Positions 18,382 to 27,719 of a stretch of 64,000 nucleotides of DNA are shown piece after piece. This DNA comes from Pseudolabrys sp963742345. Its GTDB lineage: Bacteria; Pseudomonadota; Alphaproteobacteria; Rhizobiales; Xanthobacteraceae. Positions within the stretch are counted from its first letter, which is position 1. Every line of letters starts with the position of its first letter. The position numbers were made by a program, and so were the translations under genes. The DNA is taken from contig CAVULO010000008.1 of NCBI GenBank assembly GCA_963742345.1, positions 372,001 to 436,000 on the forward strand, read 5' to 3'. The notes beneath the pieces were generated by a model that searched no databases, was not told the DNA's origin, and saw only the letters and a program-made list of their open reading frames with translations.

Positions 18382-19822
18382 TCAGCCTCCGCGAAAGACC
18401 TGGATATCGAGGTCGCGGATTTTTTTCCGCAGGGTATTGCGGTTGAGCCCCAGCAGATCGGCCGCGCGGATTTGATTTCCGCGTGTCGCGGCCAAAGCCG
18501 CTGTCAGTAAAGGATATTCAATCTCACGCAAAATGCGATGATACAGGCCGGCCGGCGGCAAGCTCTCCTCGAATCCCGCAAAATATCCGGCGAGATGCCG
18601 CTCGACAGCGCCGCTGAGGTTTTCTTCCCCGCGCAGCTCCTCGCTGCCTATGGGAAGTGCCGGCTGCGCCAATTCCGCGTCCATGACCGCGCCTGTAATG
18701 GTCTCCTGCGGATAGAGCGCCGCCAGCCGGCGTGCCAAATTTTCGAGTTCGCGAACGTTGCCAGGCCAGCGATGCCGTTTAAGGCGATCGAGAGCGGCTT
18801 GGTCCATTTGCTTCGGCGGCAGACCCTCACGCTGGGCCTGCGCGAAAAAATGTCGAATGAGATCAGGAATATCCTCGGTGCGTTCGCGCAGCGGTGGCAG
18901 CCGTAGCGGCACGACATTGAGCCTGAAAAACAAATCTTCGCGGAACAACCCTTGCTGGATTAACAGCCGAAGGTCCTTGTTTGTCGCAGCGACGATACGT
19001 ACGTCGCTCTTGATCGGTGTGCGCCCGCCAACCGTTGTGTACTCGCCCTGTTGCAGCACGCGTAAGCAGCCGCGTCTGCGCTTCCATCGGCATATCGCCG
19101 ATCTCATCAAGAAAAAGCGTGCCACCTTCAGCCTGTTCGAAACGCCCAGAACTGCGGGTGTTGGCGCCGGTGAAGGCACCCTTTTCGTGACCGAACAATT
19201 CCAATTCTATCAGATCGCGCGGAATAGCCGCCATGTTGATAGCTACGAAAGCGCCGTCGCGCCGCTTGCCATAGTCGTGCAGCGCACGTGCGACCAATTC
19301 TTTACCTGTGCCGGATTCGCCCGAGATCATCACCGTCAGGTCGGTCTGCATCAGCCGGGCCAACACCCGGTAGATTTCCTGCATGGCCGGCGATCGGCCT
19401 ACCAGCGGGATGCCTTCGAACTCTTCGTTCTTGGGGGCTATCGGTCGCGGGTCTTTCGGTTCCGACAGCGCGCGGCCAACAATGGCGATTAGTTCCTTGA
19501 GGTCGAAGGGCTTTGGCAGGTACTCATAGGCGCCACGTTCGGAGGCGCGAATTGCTGTCATGAAAGTATTTTGCGCGCTCATGACAACAATTGGCAGATC
19601 GGGACGCGCCTTGCGGATGCGCGGAATCAGATCGAATGCATTCTCGTCAGGCATTACGACGTCGGTAATGACCAGATCGCCATCGCCCTGAGAAATCCAG
19701 CGCCATAACGTTGCTGCATTGCCGGTTGAGCGCACTTCGTAACCGGCGCGCGAAAGAGCTTGATTAAGGACGGTGCGGATCGCTGCATCGTCGTCGGCTA
19801 CCAGGATGCTTCCCGTCGGCAT
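18382..19822 (-). CDS. ntrC: NtrC nitrogen regulator, one frameshift in this sequence
   Basis: A sigma54-dependent activator of nitrogen-assimilation genes, phosphorylated by NtrB. The receiver (GSILVADDDAAIR, TDVVMPDENAF, MSAQNTFMTAI, YLPKPFDLKEL), AAA+ domain (SGESGTGKELVARALHDYG, the sigma54-contact loop ELFGHEKGAFTGAN, GGTLFLDEIGDMP, RWPGNVREL) and Fis-type helix-turn-helix (AADLLGLNRNTLRKKIRDL) are complete. The frame changes near 19063 between EAQTRLL and RVLQQGEYTTVGG; one extra base explains it. The start is ATG at 19822; a GTG at 19834 overlapping the ntrB stop is possible. Confidence 0.96.
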
Positions 19823-19830
19823 GTCTTGTC

Positions 19831-20976
19831 TCACGGATTCTGAACCGGGGGTGAATCGTCAGCGGTTTCCTCATCACCGCTGTATACGGGCATGAGCACG
19901 CGAAAGATGGTTCGCCGCGGCTGGGATTCACATTCGATGATGCCGCCATGGTCGCCGACGATCTTGGCTACCAGTGCAAGGCCGAGGCCACTTCCGCTTT
20001 GTTTTGTTGTGACGAAGGGATCGAACAAATGCGGCATCAAGTCTTCGGGTACGCCCGGCCCATTGTCCTTGACGCAAAATTCAAGTGGTAGCGACACACG
20101 CGCTTTGCTGCCGGGCACCGCTAGCCGGACGCCTGGGCGAAAAGCAGTGGTGAGCTGTATTTCCCCGTCGGCTCCCGTTGCGCCGATCGCCTCAGCAGCA
20201 TTCTTCACCAGGTTGAGAAACACCTGAACGAGCTGGTCGCGATTGGCGAGAACGGGTGGAAGCGAGGGATCGTATTCTTCGACGAATTTGATGTGACGTC
20301 CAAAACCCGATTGTGCCAGGCGCTTTACGTGGTCCAGTATCACGTGAATATTTACCGGCTCACGGTCGATCGGACGCTCGTCAGCAAATACTTCCATGCG
20401 ATCGACCAACTTCACAATGCGGTCAGTCTCATCGCAGATTAGTTTCGTAAGCGGTCGATCGTCGTCACTCGCCGATTGTTCGAGCAACTGTGCGGCACCG
20501 CGAATTCCGGACAACGGGTTCTTGATCTCGTGAGCGAGCATGGATGCCAGCGCAATCACGGAACGTGCCGCGCCACGATGGGTAAGTTGGCGATCCATTT
20601 TGTCAGCAATGGTGCGTTCCTGCAGCATCACCACGACGTGATCCGGATATTCCGCAAGTGGCCCTACATAAAGATCGACCAGCCGCTCGCCCGGATTGCG
20701 TGGAGTCGCCAGATCGACCTTGTATTCATTGACCGCTGCCCCGCGATGCCGCACCTGTTCGATCAGCGTCAGCAATGGGGACCCGAACGGGACCAGCTCT
20801 CGCAGCATGTGCCGGCGCAGCATAGCAGTTGATGCTTCGAAGAATTGCTCCGCGGCAACATTGGCATCGGCAATTTTGCCATCGGGCGCCACCATGATTA
20901 TCGGATGCGGCAGCGCGTGCAGCATTGCGTCGGCGGCTGTATTGACAATTGCCGAGAGAACCTGGGCGCGCGTCAT
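19831..20976 (-). CDS. ntrB: NtrB nitrogen sensor kinase
   Basis: A soluble 381-residue histidine kinase/phosphatase that controls NtrC in response to PII. An N-terminal PAS domain (ALPHPIIMVAPDGKIADANVA) is followed by the H-box (LASMLAHEIKNPLSGIRGAA), the N-box (FLNLVKNAAEAIGA), DNGPGVPEDL and the G2 box (GSGLGLALVAKIVGDHGG). There are no membrane segments, as expected for NtrB. The frame is intact. Its ATG overlaps the dusB stop (ATGA) and its stop abuts ntrC, so dusB-ntrB-ntrC form one transcription unit, as in other Alphaproteobacteria. Confidence 0.97.
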   Translation of the reverse strand: MTRAQVLSAIVNTAADAMLHALPHPIIMVAPDGKIADANVAAEQFFEASTAMLRRHMLRELVPFGSPLLTLIEQVRHRGAAVNEYKVDLATPRNPGERLVDLYVGPLAEYPDHVVVMLQERTIADKMDRQLTHRGAARSVIALASMLAHEIKNPLSGIRGAAQLLEQSASDDDRPLTKLICDETDRIVKLVDRMEVFADERPIDREPVNIHVILDHVKRLAQSGFGRHIKFVEEYDPSLPPVLANRDQLVQVFLNLVKNAAEAIGATGADGEIQLTTAFRPGVRLAVPGSKARVSLPLEFCVKDNGPGVPEDLMPHLFDPFVTTKQSGSGLGLALVAKIVGDHGGIIECESQPRRTIFRVLMPVYSGDEETADDSPPVQNP

Positions 20977-22029
20977 GCGGCGGCCCTCGAGGCAAAATCG
21001 TCATAGGCGTCGGCAAGCAAACGGCGTGCGTGAACCGGTTCTTCCGCGGTCAGCACACGGCTGCGGTGGCACTTGAGCAACTCGATCGGTGCCCCGGAAG
21101 TCACCGCTGCGGAATCGAGCGCCCAGCCGAGATGTTTGCGCGCGTGGCGACGGCCGATCGCGCGGCCGTGGTGGTTCAACATTTCATCATAGAGCGTATC
21201 GATCAGATTGAATTGCTCACTGAGCGGTGGGGTGTGCTCACGAGCGCCGGTTGCGAGATAGCGTGCCACCTGCCCCGGCAACCACGGACGACCCTGTACA
21301 GCGCGGCCGATCATGATTGCGTCGGCACCAGAAGTGGCGAGCGCCCGCACGGCATCCTCGAAAGACGCGAATATCGCCGTTGACAACAACTGGAACCGAG
21401 ACGGCTTGCTTGACAGAGCGAATGGCACGCCAATCGGCGCTACCGTCGTAAAACTGAGATCGGGTGCGGCCGTGGACAGTGATAAGTTTGATGCCGGCAG
21501 TCTCGGCGCGTTGAGCGAGTTGCGGCGCGTTGATCGTGGAAGCGTCCCAACCCAGCCGCATCTTCAACGTGACCGGTACTCGCACGGCTGACACGGTTGC
21601 CTCAATCAAACTCAGTGCATGATCGAGATCTCGCATAAGCGCTGAGCCGGCTGCACCGTTCGTGACCTGCTTGGAGGGACAGCCCATATTGATATCGATG
21701 ATGTTGGCGCCCTGCGCCTCAGCGATACGGGCGCCTTCTGCCATCCACCGAGCCTCGCAACCGGCAAGCTGCACCGCGTGGATGCGCACGCCACAACCCT
21801 CGCTACGAGCGCTGGCCTCGCGTTGGCCTCGCACCAGGCCCGCGCAGGCGGTCATTTCCGACACCACCAAACCGGCGCCGAGTCGTTCGGCTAACCTGCG
21901 GAACGGCGCATCGGTTATTCCAGACATAGGCGCCAAAATGACCCGGTTGGGCACAACAACCGACCCGATGGTGACCGAAGTGGCTGGAAACCGCGGGAAT
22001 TTGCTCTGCGCGCACCGCTTGCCTATCAT
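20973..22029 (-). CDS. dusB: tRNA-dihydrouridine synthase (DusB / NifR3 type), frameshifted
   Basis: A flavin enzyme reducing uridine in the tRNA D-loop. It reads VPNRVILAPMSGITDAPFRRLAERLGAGLVVSEM, DINMGCPSKQV (catalytic Cys in MGCP), LKMRLGW, ITVHGRTRSQFYDGSADW, VVNGDI and GADAIMIGRAVQGRPWL. The reading changes frame near 21372, between VVVNGDI and SFEDAVRALATSGAD, by one base. The C-terminal helical domain runs to 20973 and overlaps ntrB by four bases. This is the nifR3 gene described upstream of ntrBC in many Alphaproteobacteria. Confidence 0.93.
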
Positions 22030-22191
22030 TTAGGCTGACCCTTTTTGATGCTCATAGTTTAGCCATTTTGCGACGCCGCGCAAGTGCTGCACTGCAAAAA
22101 ATTGTTCATTCCCGAAAGGCCCGCCCGCAGCGACCGCGTTCCCGGGGCGGCGTGAACGCGCTAAAGGCAAGAAGGACTAAGGAGCAGCAAC

Positions 22192-23362
22192 ATGATGCAA
22201 ATCGCAGCCGTTGTAGTGGCCGCCGGTGATGGCGTGCGCGCGGGCGGCGATTTGCCCAAGCAATTCCGGCGTATTGGCGGCGAAACACTCCTCGAACATG
22301 CCCTGTGCGCTTTCGTAAAGGCCCCCAATATCGCGTTCGTACAGCCTGTTACACGGTCCAAGGATCTTGCTCTTGTCCGCACGTTGACGAGCGGCATGAA
22401 AGTTCTTGCGCCAGTATCGGGTGGTGTTACCCGCCAAGCCTCAGTGCGGGCGGGAACTCGAGGCGCTTTTGCCACACTCGCCAGACATCGTACTCATTCA
22501 TGACGCGGCGCGGCCATTTGCCAGCGCGAGTTTGATTGCACGCGCGATCGAAGCTGCAGAGAAAACCGGTGCGGCTATTCCGGCCTTGCCGGTAAACGAC
22601 ACCGTCAAACAGGTCGACCAATCGGGCATCGTTGAGACAACCCTTGACCGCAACTCCATACGCCTGGTGCAAACACCGCAAGCTTTCGCCTTCCCTCCCC
22701 TGCTTGAAGCGCATAGACGCGCTGCTGCGCAGGGCCGCGGCGATTTTACCGACGATGCCGCGCTCGCCGAATGGGCCGGCATAAAAGTGAGCGTATTCGC
22801 CGGTGAACCCGGCAACATCAAACTCACTACACCGGAAGATTTCGCCCGCGCTGAAGCTATCCAATCTGACGCTCTCGGCGATGTGCGTACCGGCTCGGGA
22901 CTGGATATACATGCCTTCGGTCCCGGCGATCATGTGACCCTTGGTGGGATCCATATTCCACACAATCAGGCACTCACCGGCCATTCCGATGCGGACGTGG
23001 CACTACATGCCCTCACGGATGCAATCCTTGGGGCTCTCGCCGATGGCGACATCGGCGCACATTTTCCTCCTAGCGATCCCCAATGGCGCGGCGCTTCGTC
23101 AGACCGTTTCCTGGCCTTTGCCGTTGGACGGGTGCGAACCCGCGGTGGCCGCATCGCACATCTCGATCTCACTATCGTGTGTGAAGCGCCACGTATCGGC
23201 GAACATCGTGACACGATGCGTGCAAACATTGCGCGTCTTTCCGGCATTGGCATCGAACGAGTGGCCGTGAAGGCGACAACGAGCGAGAAACTAGGTTTCA
23301 CTGGCCGCGGCGAAGGCATAGCGGCCTACGCGACGGCGACCGTTCGTTTGCCATGGAGCTAG
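22192..23362 (+). CDS. ispDF: bifunctional IspD-IspF enzyme of the MEP isoprenoid pathway, one frameshift
   Basis: The N-terminal part is IspD (MEP cytidylyltransferase): AAVVVAAGDGVRAGGDLPKQ, then VLIHDAARPF, LVQTPQAF and GNIKLTTPEDF. The C-terminal part is IspF (MECDP synthase): VRTGSGLDIHAFGPGDHVTLGG, GHSDADVALHALTDA, GDIGAHFPPSDP, KATTSEKLGFTGRGEGIAA. Fusion of the two is usual in Alphaproteobacteria. The frame changes near 22456, where deleting one A restores SVRAGLEALLPHSPDIV. AAGGAG seven bases before the ATG is a good ribosome site. Divergent from dusB, with a 162-base shared promoter region. cinA follows after four bases. Confidence 0.95.
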
Positions 23363-23366
23363 TGTG

Positions 23367-23891
23367 ATGGCGGATGAACAATTGCGCGGTGCGGCCAATG
23401 CTCTGCTGGATCTCTGCAAGACCAAAAAACTGACGCTGGCTACCGCTGAATCCTGCACGGGCGGTCTGGTCGCCGCTACGTTGAGCGAAATTTCCGGCTC
23501 GTCTTTGGTCCTCGATCGCGGCTTTGTAACCTATTCCAACACGGCCAAACGGCAAATGCTCGGCGTCACACCGGCGACCATTGACGTTTTTGGCTCAGTG
23601 AGCCGCGAATGTGCCGAGGAGATGGCCAAAGGTGCGCTGGCACACGCCCCAGTCGATCTCGCCGTTTCGATCACCGGTATCGCTGGACCGACGGGAGCTG
23701 TACCTGGAAAGCCTATTGGGCTCGTTTATTTCTGCGCTGCTTCGCGCAGCGGGCGTGTGATCGCCCATGATCGCAAATACGGCGACATCGGCCGCGCGAA
23801 TGTGCGCCGTGAATCCGTCTTGCAAGCACTGGCCATGCTCCGGGAGTTAGCAGAAAAAGAAGAGCCGAGCCCACCCGAAGAAAATATTTAG
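23367..23891 (+). CDS. CinA C-terminal domain protein (nicotinamide-nucleotide amidase, PncC type)
   Basis: This 174-residue protein is a stand-alone CinA C-terminal domain. Motifs are TLATAESCTGGLVAATLSEISGSS, DRGFVTYSNTAKRQMLGV, AEEMAKGAL and VSITGIAGPTGAVPGKPIGLVYF. Such proteins deamidate nicotinamide mononucleotide to nicotinate mononucleotide in NAD recycling; the role here is by homology. The start is ATG at 23367 (GTG at 23364 also possible), four bases after ispDF, and the pair is probably cotranscribed. The tail EKEEPSPPEENI is acidic and unrelated to the catalytic domain. Confidence 0.92.
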   Translation: MADEQLRGAANALLDLCKTKKLTLATAESCTGGLVAATLSEISGSSLVLDRGFVTYSNTAKRQMLGVTPATIDVFGSVSRECAEEMAKGALAHAPVDLAVSITGIAGPTGAVPGKPIGLVYFCAASRSGRVIAHDRKYGDIGRANVRRESVLQALAMLRELAEKEEPSPPEENI

Positions 23892-24043
23892 CGGATAGCG
23901 ACGGCATGTCTCAGCCCCGGGCTTTTGCTTTGCCCGCATTAGCGTAAGATGATGCGGTCGGTCGCCGGCACGAGGCGAACTTTGAACAATCATGGGTGAA
24001 ATCTCCTTCGGTCGGCGGGCCGACGTCAACCAGGGGAAACGCC

Positions 24044-25133
24044 ATGAAACGTCGCCAATTTCTGCAAGCCGCCGGCGTTGGGCTCGCCGCGTCGGCCGTT
24101 GCTGCGCCTGCAATTGCGCAATCGTCTCCAGAAGTAAAATGGCGACTCACGGCAAGCTGGCCGAAGTCGCTCGATACGCTTTATGGAGGCTGTGAGTATT
24201 TTTCCAAGCGGATCGCCGAGATCACCGACAACAAGTTCCAAATTCAAGTTTTTGCTGCGGGTGAGATCGTTCCAGGTCTACAGGTGCTCGACGCCGTTCA
24301 GAGCGGCACCGTGGAGATGGGAAACACTGCACTTTATTACTACTGGGGCAAAAACCCGGCCCTAACATTCGGGACCGCGCTGCCGTTCGGCTTGAATACA
24401 AGACAAATGATTTCCTGGGTTCGCCATGGTGGTGGCGAGGCTCTGCTGAACGATGTTCTCAAAGATTATAATTGTATCGGCTTCGCCGCGGCCAATACTG
24501 GCGCGCAGATGGGCGGCTGGTTCAACAAGGAAATAAAAACGAGCGACGATCTCAAAGGGCTCAAGTTCCGCGTCGGCGGCTTTGCCGGCACGATACTGGC
24601 CAAGTTGGGCACGGTGCCGCAGCAGCTCGCAGCAGGCGATATTTATCCGGCGCTGGAAAAAGGTACAATCGATGCCGCCGAATGGGTCGGCCCATACGAC
24701 GACGAAAAGCTCGGCTTTGCGAAAATCGTCAAATATTACTACTACCCGGGCTGGTGGGAGGGCTGCGGCCAAGCTCATAACATCATGAACATCCCTAAAT
24801 GGAATGAACTGCCAAAGGCCTATCAGTCGGCAATCGTCACTGCGTCGAACGACGCTTGGGTATGGACGTTGTCGAAATACGACTACGTCAATCCGCCGGC
24901 ACTCCTGCGGCTAGTTTCGAATGGTGCACAATTGCGCGCGTTCCCGCAGCCCGTTCTGGAAGACTGTTACAAGGCCGCAAATACAATTTATGCCGACCTC
25001 TCGAACACCAATCCGCACTTCAAGAAACTTTACGAGAGTCTCGGTTCCCTATCGCGCGAGTGCCTATGCCTGGCTACAGGTGGCTGAACTCGGGTTCGAT
25101 ACCTTCCAAATGCGCATGCGCACGCGGACCTGA
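24044..25133 (+). CDS. TRAP transporter substrate-binding protein (DctP family), one frameshift
   Basis: A periplasmic solute receptor. It begins with a twin-arginine signal (MKRRQFLQAAGVGLAASAVAAPAIAQ), followed by the DctP-like fold: VKWRLTASWPKSLDTLYGG, SGTVEMGNTALYYYWGK, GLKFRVGGFAGTILAKLG, GTIDAAEWVGPYDDEKLGF, YYYYPGWWEGC. The first frame ends soon after FKKLYESL near 25043; deleting one G continues into YRASAYAWLQVAELGFDTFQ and a stop at 25131-25133, as expected for the family. No DctQ or DctM membrane genes are adjacent, so it is an orphan receptor here. WWEG and the YYYP stretch recall TRAP receptors for 2-oxo or aromatic acids, but the ligand is not assignable. Confidence 0.9.
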
Positions 25134-25150
25134 TCCGACGAATCGCGTCA

Positions 25151-25184
25151 ACGGCCCTGGAGCGATCGGCTCCGGGGCCGTTTT
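25151..25184 (+). terminator. intrinsic terminator after the TRAP receptor
   Basis: A 13-bp stem with one G-T pair (ACGGCCCTGGAGC at 25151-25163 with GCTCCGGGGCCGT at 25169-25181), a 5-base loop and a short T-run (25181-25184). It starts 17 bases past the stop codon. Confidence 0.8.
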
Positions 25185-25254
25185 GCCGTAATACACCGTA
25201 TGAAATTTTCACAAACTTGTTGGTGGCTGCCATGTCGTGTGCGCTAGGCGAGGC

Positions 25255-27159
25255 TTATGCGCGGGCGTCGCCGACAAATTCCAGTAAAGCGTCGCGCGCT
25301 CGCGCAATAACGCCCTCCCAGCTGCGCGTTTCGTCCTGGCGAAACAGACGCGCCGTCGGATACCAAGGACTGGTGTCCCGATCGAGTAACCAGCGCCAAT
25401 CAGGCAAATATGGCAACAGGACCCAGAGTGGACGACCTAAAGCTCCGGCGAGATGAGCGACGCTGGTATCCACCGAGATGACGAGATCCAGGTTGGATAT
25501 CAGAGCCGCCGTGTCGGAGAAATCCTCAAATGCATCCGCAAACTGACCAATATCATTATGCTCGCCAAGAACTGTCGCGTCGGCGGAACGAACATCTTTC
25601 TGTACGCTGATAAACGTCGCTTTGGCACCCAGGAGCGGCAATAGCGCATTCAGATGGATCGAACGGATTTCGTCACGATGGTGTGCCGCATTTCCCGACC
25701 ACACAAGTCCGACCCGACACCGGCGCCGCTCCCCGAGCCGCGCGCTCCAATCTGCCAATTTAGACGACGGTGCCCGTATATAGGGGGATGTTGACGGAAT
25801 CGTCTCAAGCTGCGTACCGAAAGCGCGCGGAAGGCTAAGCAAAGGGCAATGCAGATCGAAATTCGGTCGGGGATCGCTCGCAGAGATAACCTGCGTCACG
25901 CCGGCGAGACCCGTCATCAGTTCGTGCAGCCGTTTGTCCACTTCGAGGATCACCCGGGCGCCGCGCGCGGCAACAAGGGGTGCATAGCGACAAAATTGAA
26001 TCGTATCCCCCAGCCCCTGCTCGGCATGAAGCAGGATCGTTTTGCCGTCGATCGTTTCGCCGCGCCAGAGCGGTTGCGAAAAATTGCGCTTGGCGGGTTC
26101 TAAAGTTTCGTATTTCCAGCGCCATTCGTATTCGGCCCACCCACGTACGAGGTCCCCCGTGAGGAGGCGTAGCGAAGCCGCATTCCAATGGGCCTCTGGG
26201 TAGTCGGGCTGTAACGCGATTGCGCGATCATAATCTTTGAGTGCCTCATCATGTCGCTTGAGCTCGTACAGGGTAGCGCCGCGATTGGAAAATGCTTCTG
26301 GATAATTCGGCTGTAGGGCGACCGCGCGGTCGTAGCTCATAAGCGCCTCTTCATACCGCTTCATTCCGTGAAGAGTTGCACCACGATTGTAGTGGCTTTC
26401 AGCGTGCGCAGGATGCAGCGCCAACGCGCGGTCGTAACTCGCCAGCGCTTCGTCAAGCCGTTTCAACTTATTCAACGCATTGCCGCGATTGCAAAGTGCT
26501 TCGATAAGGTTTGGCCGCAACGCAAGTGCGCGATCGAAGCTCTCCAGTGCCTGGGCGAAACGGCCTAGCTCAATCAGCGTGTTTCCACGGTTCGCATACG
26601 CCTCGACAAACCCGGTACGCAAAGCAATGGCAGCATCGTAACTCGCCAACGCTTCTTTGTACCGCTTGAGTGCATGCAGGGTACCGGCGCGATTGTAGAG
26701 CGCCCCTGGGTCGTCTGGACGAGTGGCTAGCGCCCGATCGTAGCTCGCCAGAGCCTCGTCATATCGTCTGAGTTCGAATAAAACGGTACCGCGATTGGTA
26801 AGCGCCAAGGGATAGCCCGGCTGCAAGGCAAGAGCGCGATTGTAACTATCTAACGCCTCTTTGAAGCGTTTGAGCGCCTTCAGTGTGTTACCGCGATTTG
26901 AATTTGCTTCTGCGTGCTGTGGTTGTAAGGCCAGCGCGTGGTCGTAATTTGTCAGCGCAGAATCGTGCTTGCCCAGAGCAGCCTGGACGACGGCCAAAAC
27001 GTAAAGTGCGTCAAAGTAGTCGCGGTGGGCCGCAATAAGTTGCTGACAAATTTGCTCAGCTTCGTCGAGCTGTCCCGCTCGGTAGGACGCAACCGCGCGA
27101 TCGAGGGCCGGCGGCAGCTCAATTGCGGGACTCGCCATCGCAGATTGTCTTGCGGGCAT
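25255..27159 (-). CDS. TPR protein with C-terminal GT9/heptosyltransferase-like domain
   Basis: Starting at the ATG at 27159 the product has about 634 residues; ATG 27138 and TTG 27207 are alternatives. The N-terminal half is ten tetratricopeptide repeats of 34 residues with the consensus (N/Y)RGxTLxxLKRYDEALASYDRAL. The C-terminal half (roughly the last 290 residues) reads LLHAEQGLGDTIQFCRYAPLV, RVGLVWSGNAAHHRDEIRSI, LVISVDTSVAHLAGALGRP and WVLLPYLPDWRW, typical of glycosyltransferase family 9-like domains attached to TPRs in Hyphomicrobiales. It may glycosylate a protein or cell-surface substrate, with the TPRs binding the acceptor. No signal peptide is seen. It lies downstream of coq10 on the same strand. 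Confidence 0.88.
   Translation of the reverse strand: MPARQSAMASPAIELPPALDRAVASYRAGQLDEAEQICQQLIAAHRDYFDALYVLAVVQAALGKHDSALTNYDHALALQPQHAEANSNRGNTLKALKRFKEALDSYNRALALQPGYPLALTNRGTVLFELRRYDEALASYDRALATRPDDPGALYNRAGTLHALKRYKEALASYDAAIALRTGFVEAYANRGNTLIELGRFAQALESFDRALALRPNLIEALCNRGNALNKLKRLDEALASYDRALALHPAHAESHYNRGATLHGMKRYEEALMSYDRAVALQPNYPEAFSNRGATLYELKRHDEALKDYDRAIALQPDYPEAHWNAASLRLLTGDLVRGWAEYEWRWKYETLEPAKRNFSQPLWRGETIDGKTILLHAEQGLGDTIQFCRYAPLVAARGARVILEVDKRLHELMTGLAGVTQVISASDPRPNFDLHCPLLSLPRAFGTQLETIPSTSPYIRAPSSKLADWSARLGERRRCRVGLVWSGNAAHHRDEIRSIHLNALLPLLGAKATFISVQKDVRSADATVLGEHNDIGQFADAFEDFSDTAALISNLDLVISVDTSVAHLAGALGRPLWVLLPYLPDWRWLLDRDTSPWYPTARLFRQDETRSWEGVIARARDALLEFVGDARA
26158..27096 (-). 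repeat. tandem 102-base coding repeats (TPR array)
   Basis: Ten units of 34 codons lie in the gene at 25255-27159. Units share nucleotide stretches such as CGCGCGGTCGTA and the CCGCGATT word recurring every 102 bases. The units are diverged, not identical, so the array looks old and functional, not freshly expanded. Confidence 0.85.
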
Positions 27160-27263
27160 TGAGAATCGGAATCGCCCGACCTCTTGTACGGTGACGCTAT
27201 ATCTCAATGCCGCGCTGTCAAGCTGGCGGCCGACGGTCCGCGCTCTAGGAATTAGGTAATCCG

Positions 27264-27713
27264 CTAGCGGCCATAAATTTCATCGGCACGCTGCTCGAAC
27301 GCGAGCGCAAAGCGCCGGAAGGCGGCGTCGAACATCGCCCCCATAAGTACCGCGAGTGTGCGGCTTCTGAATTCGTACTCAATAAAAAAATCGACATCGC
27401 ACGCATCTTCACCGAGCAGATGAAAAGTCCATCGATTCTGCATGCGCTTGAACGGTCCATTGAGATATTCAACCAGAATCTTCAGATTTGTCCGATCGAG
27501 TGTGACGCGGCTTGTGAAGGTCTCGCGGATGATTTTGTAGGCGACCGTCATGTCGGCGACCAAGACCACAACGCTTTCCTTTTCCTCGCGGCTTTTCACC
27601 TTCAGCGCGCTGCAAAGCGGTACGAATTGTGGATATTTATCGACGTCCGCCACCAGATCGAACATATCGGTGGCGGCGTGGCGGACGCGGTGCTTCGTTG
27701 CAAACTGGGGCAT
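27264..27713 (-). CDS. SRPBCC / Coq10-like ubiquinone-binding protein (RatA family)
   Basis: The 149-residue protein has the START-like fold: RHAATDMFDLVADVDKYPQFVPLCSALKV, VADMTVAYKIIRETFTSRVTLDR, YLNGPFKRMQNRWTFHLL and VDFFIEYEFRSRTLAVLMG. The pattern is that of Coq10, which binds ubiquinone and supports respiration; E. coli RatA belongs to the same family and was described as a ribosome-association toxin, but nothing here argues for a toxin. Its ATG is six bases past the lipA stop, so the two are cotranscribed, the usual order in Alphaproteobacteria. Confidence 0.92.
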   Translation of the reverse strand: MPQFATKHRVRHAATDMFDLVADVDKYPQFVPLCSALKVKSREEKESVVVLVADMTVAYKIIRETFTSRVTLDRTNLKILVEYLNGPFKRMQNRWTFHLLGEDACDVDFFIEYEFRSRTLAVLMGAMFDAAFRRFALAFEQRADEIYGR

Positions 27714-27719
27714 TGAGTC

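Noticed and set aside
26158..27096. Regular 102-base repeats, CRISPR-like at first sight
   Set aside because: The period is 34 codons, the frame is open throughout and the translation is a TPR array; there are no short identical repeats with unique spacers.
27264..27713. RatA-type toxin of a toxin-antitoxin pair
   Set aside because: The Coq10-like sequence and its position behind lipA fit ubiquinone binding; no antitoxin-like partner is adjacent.
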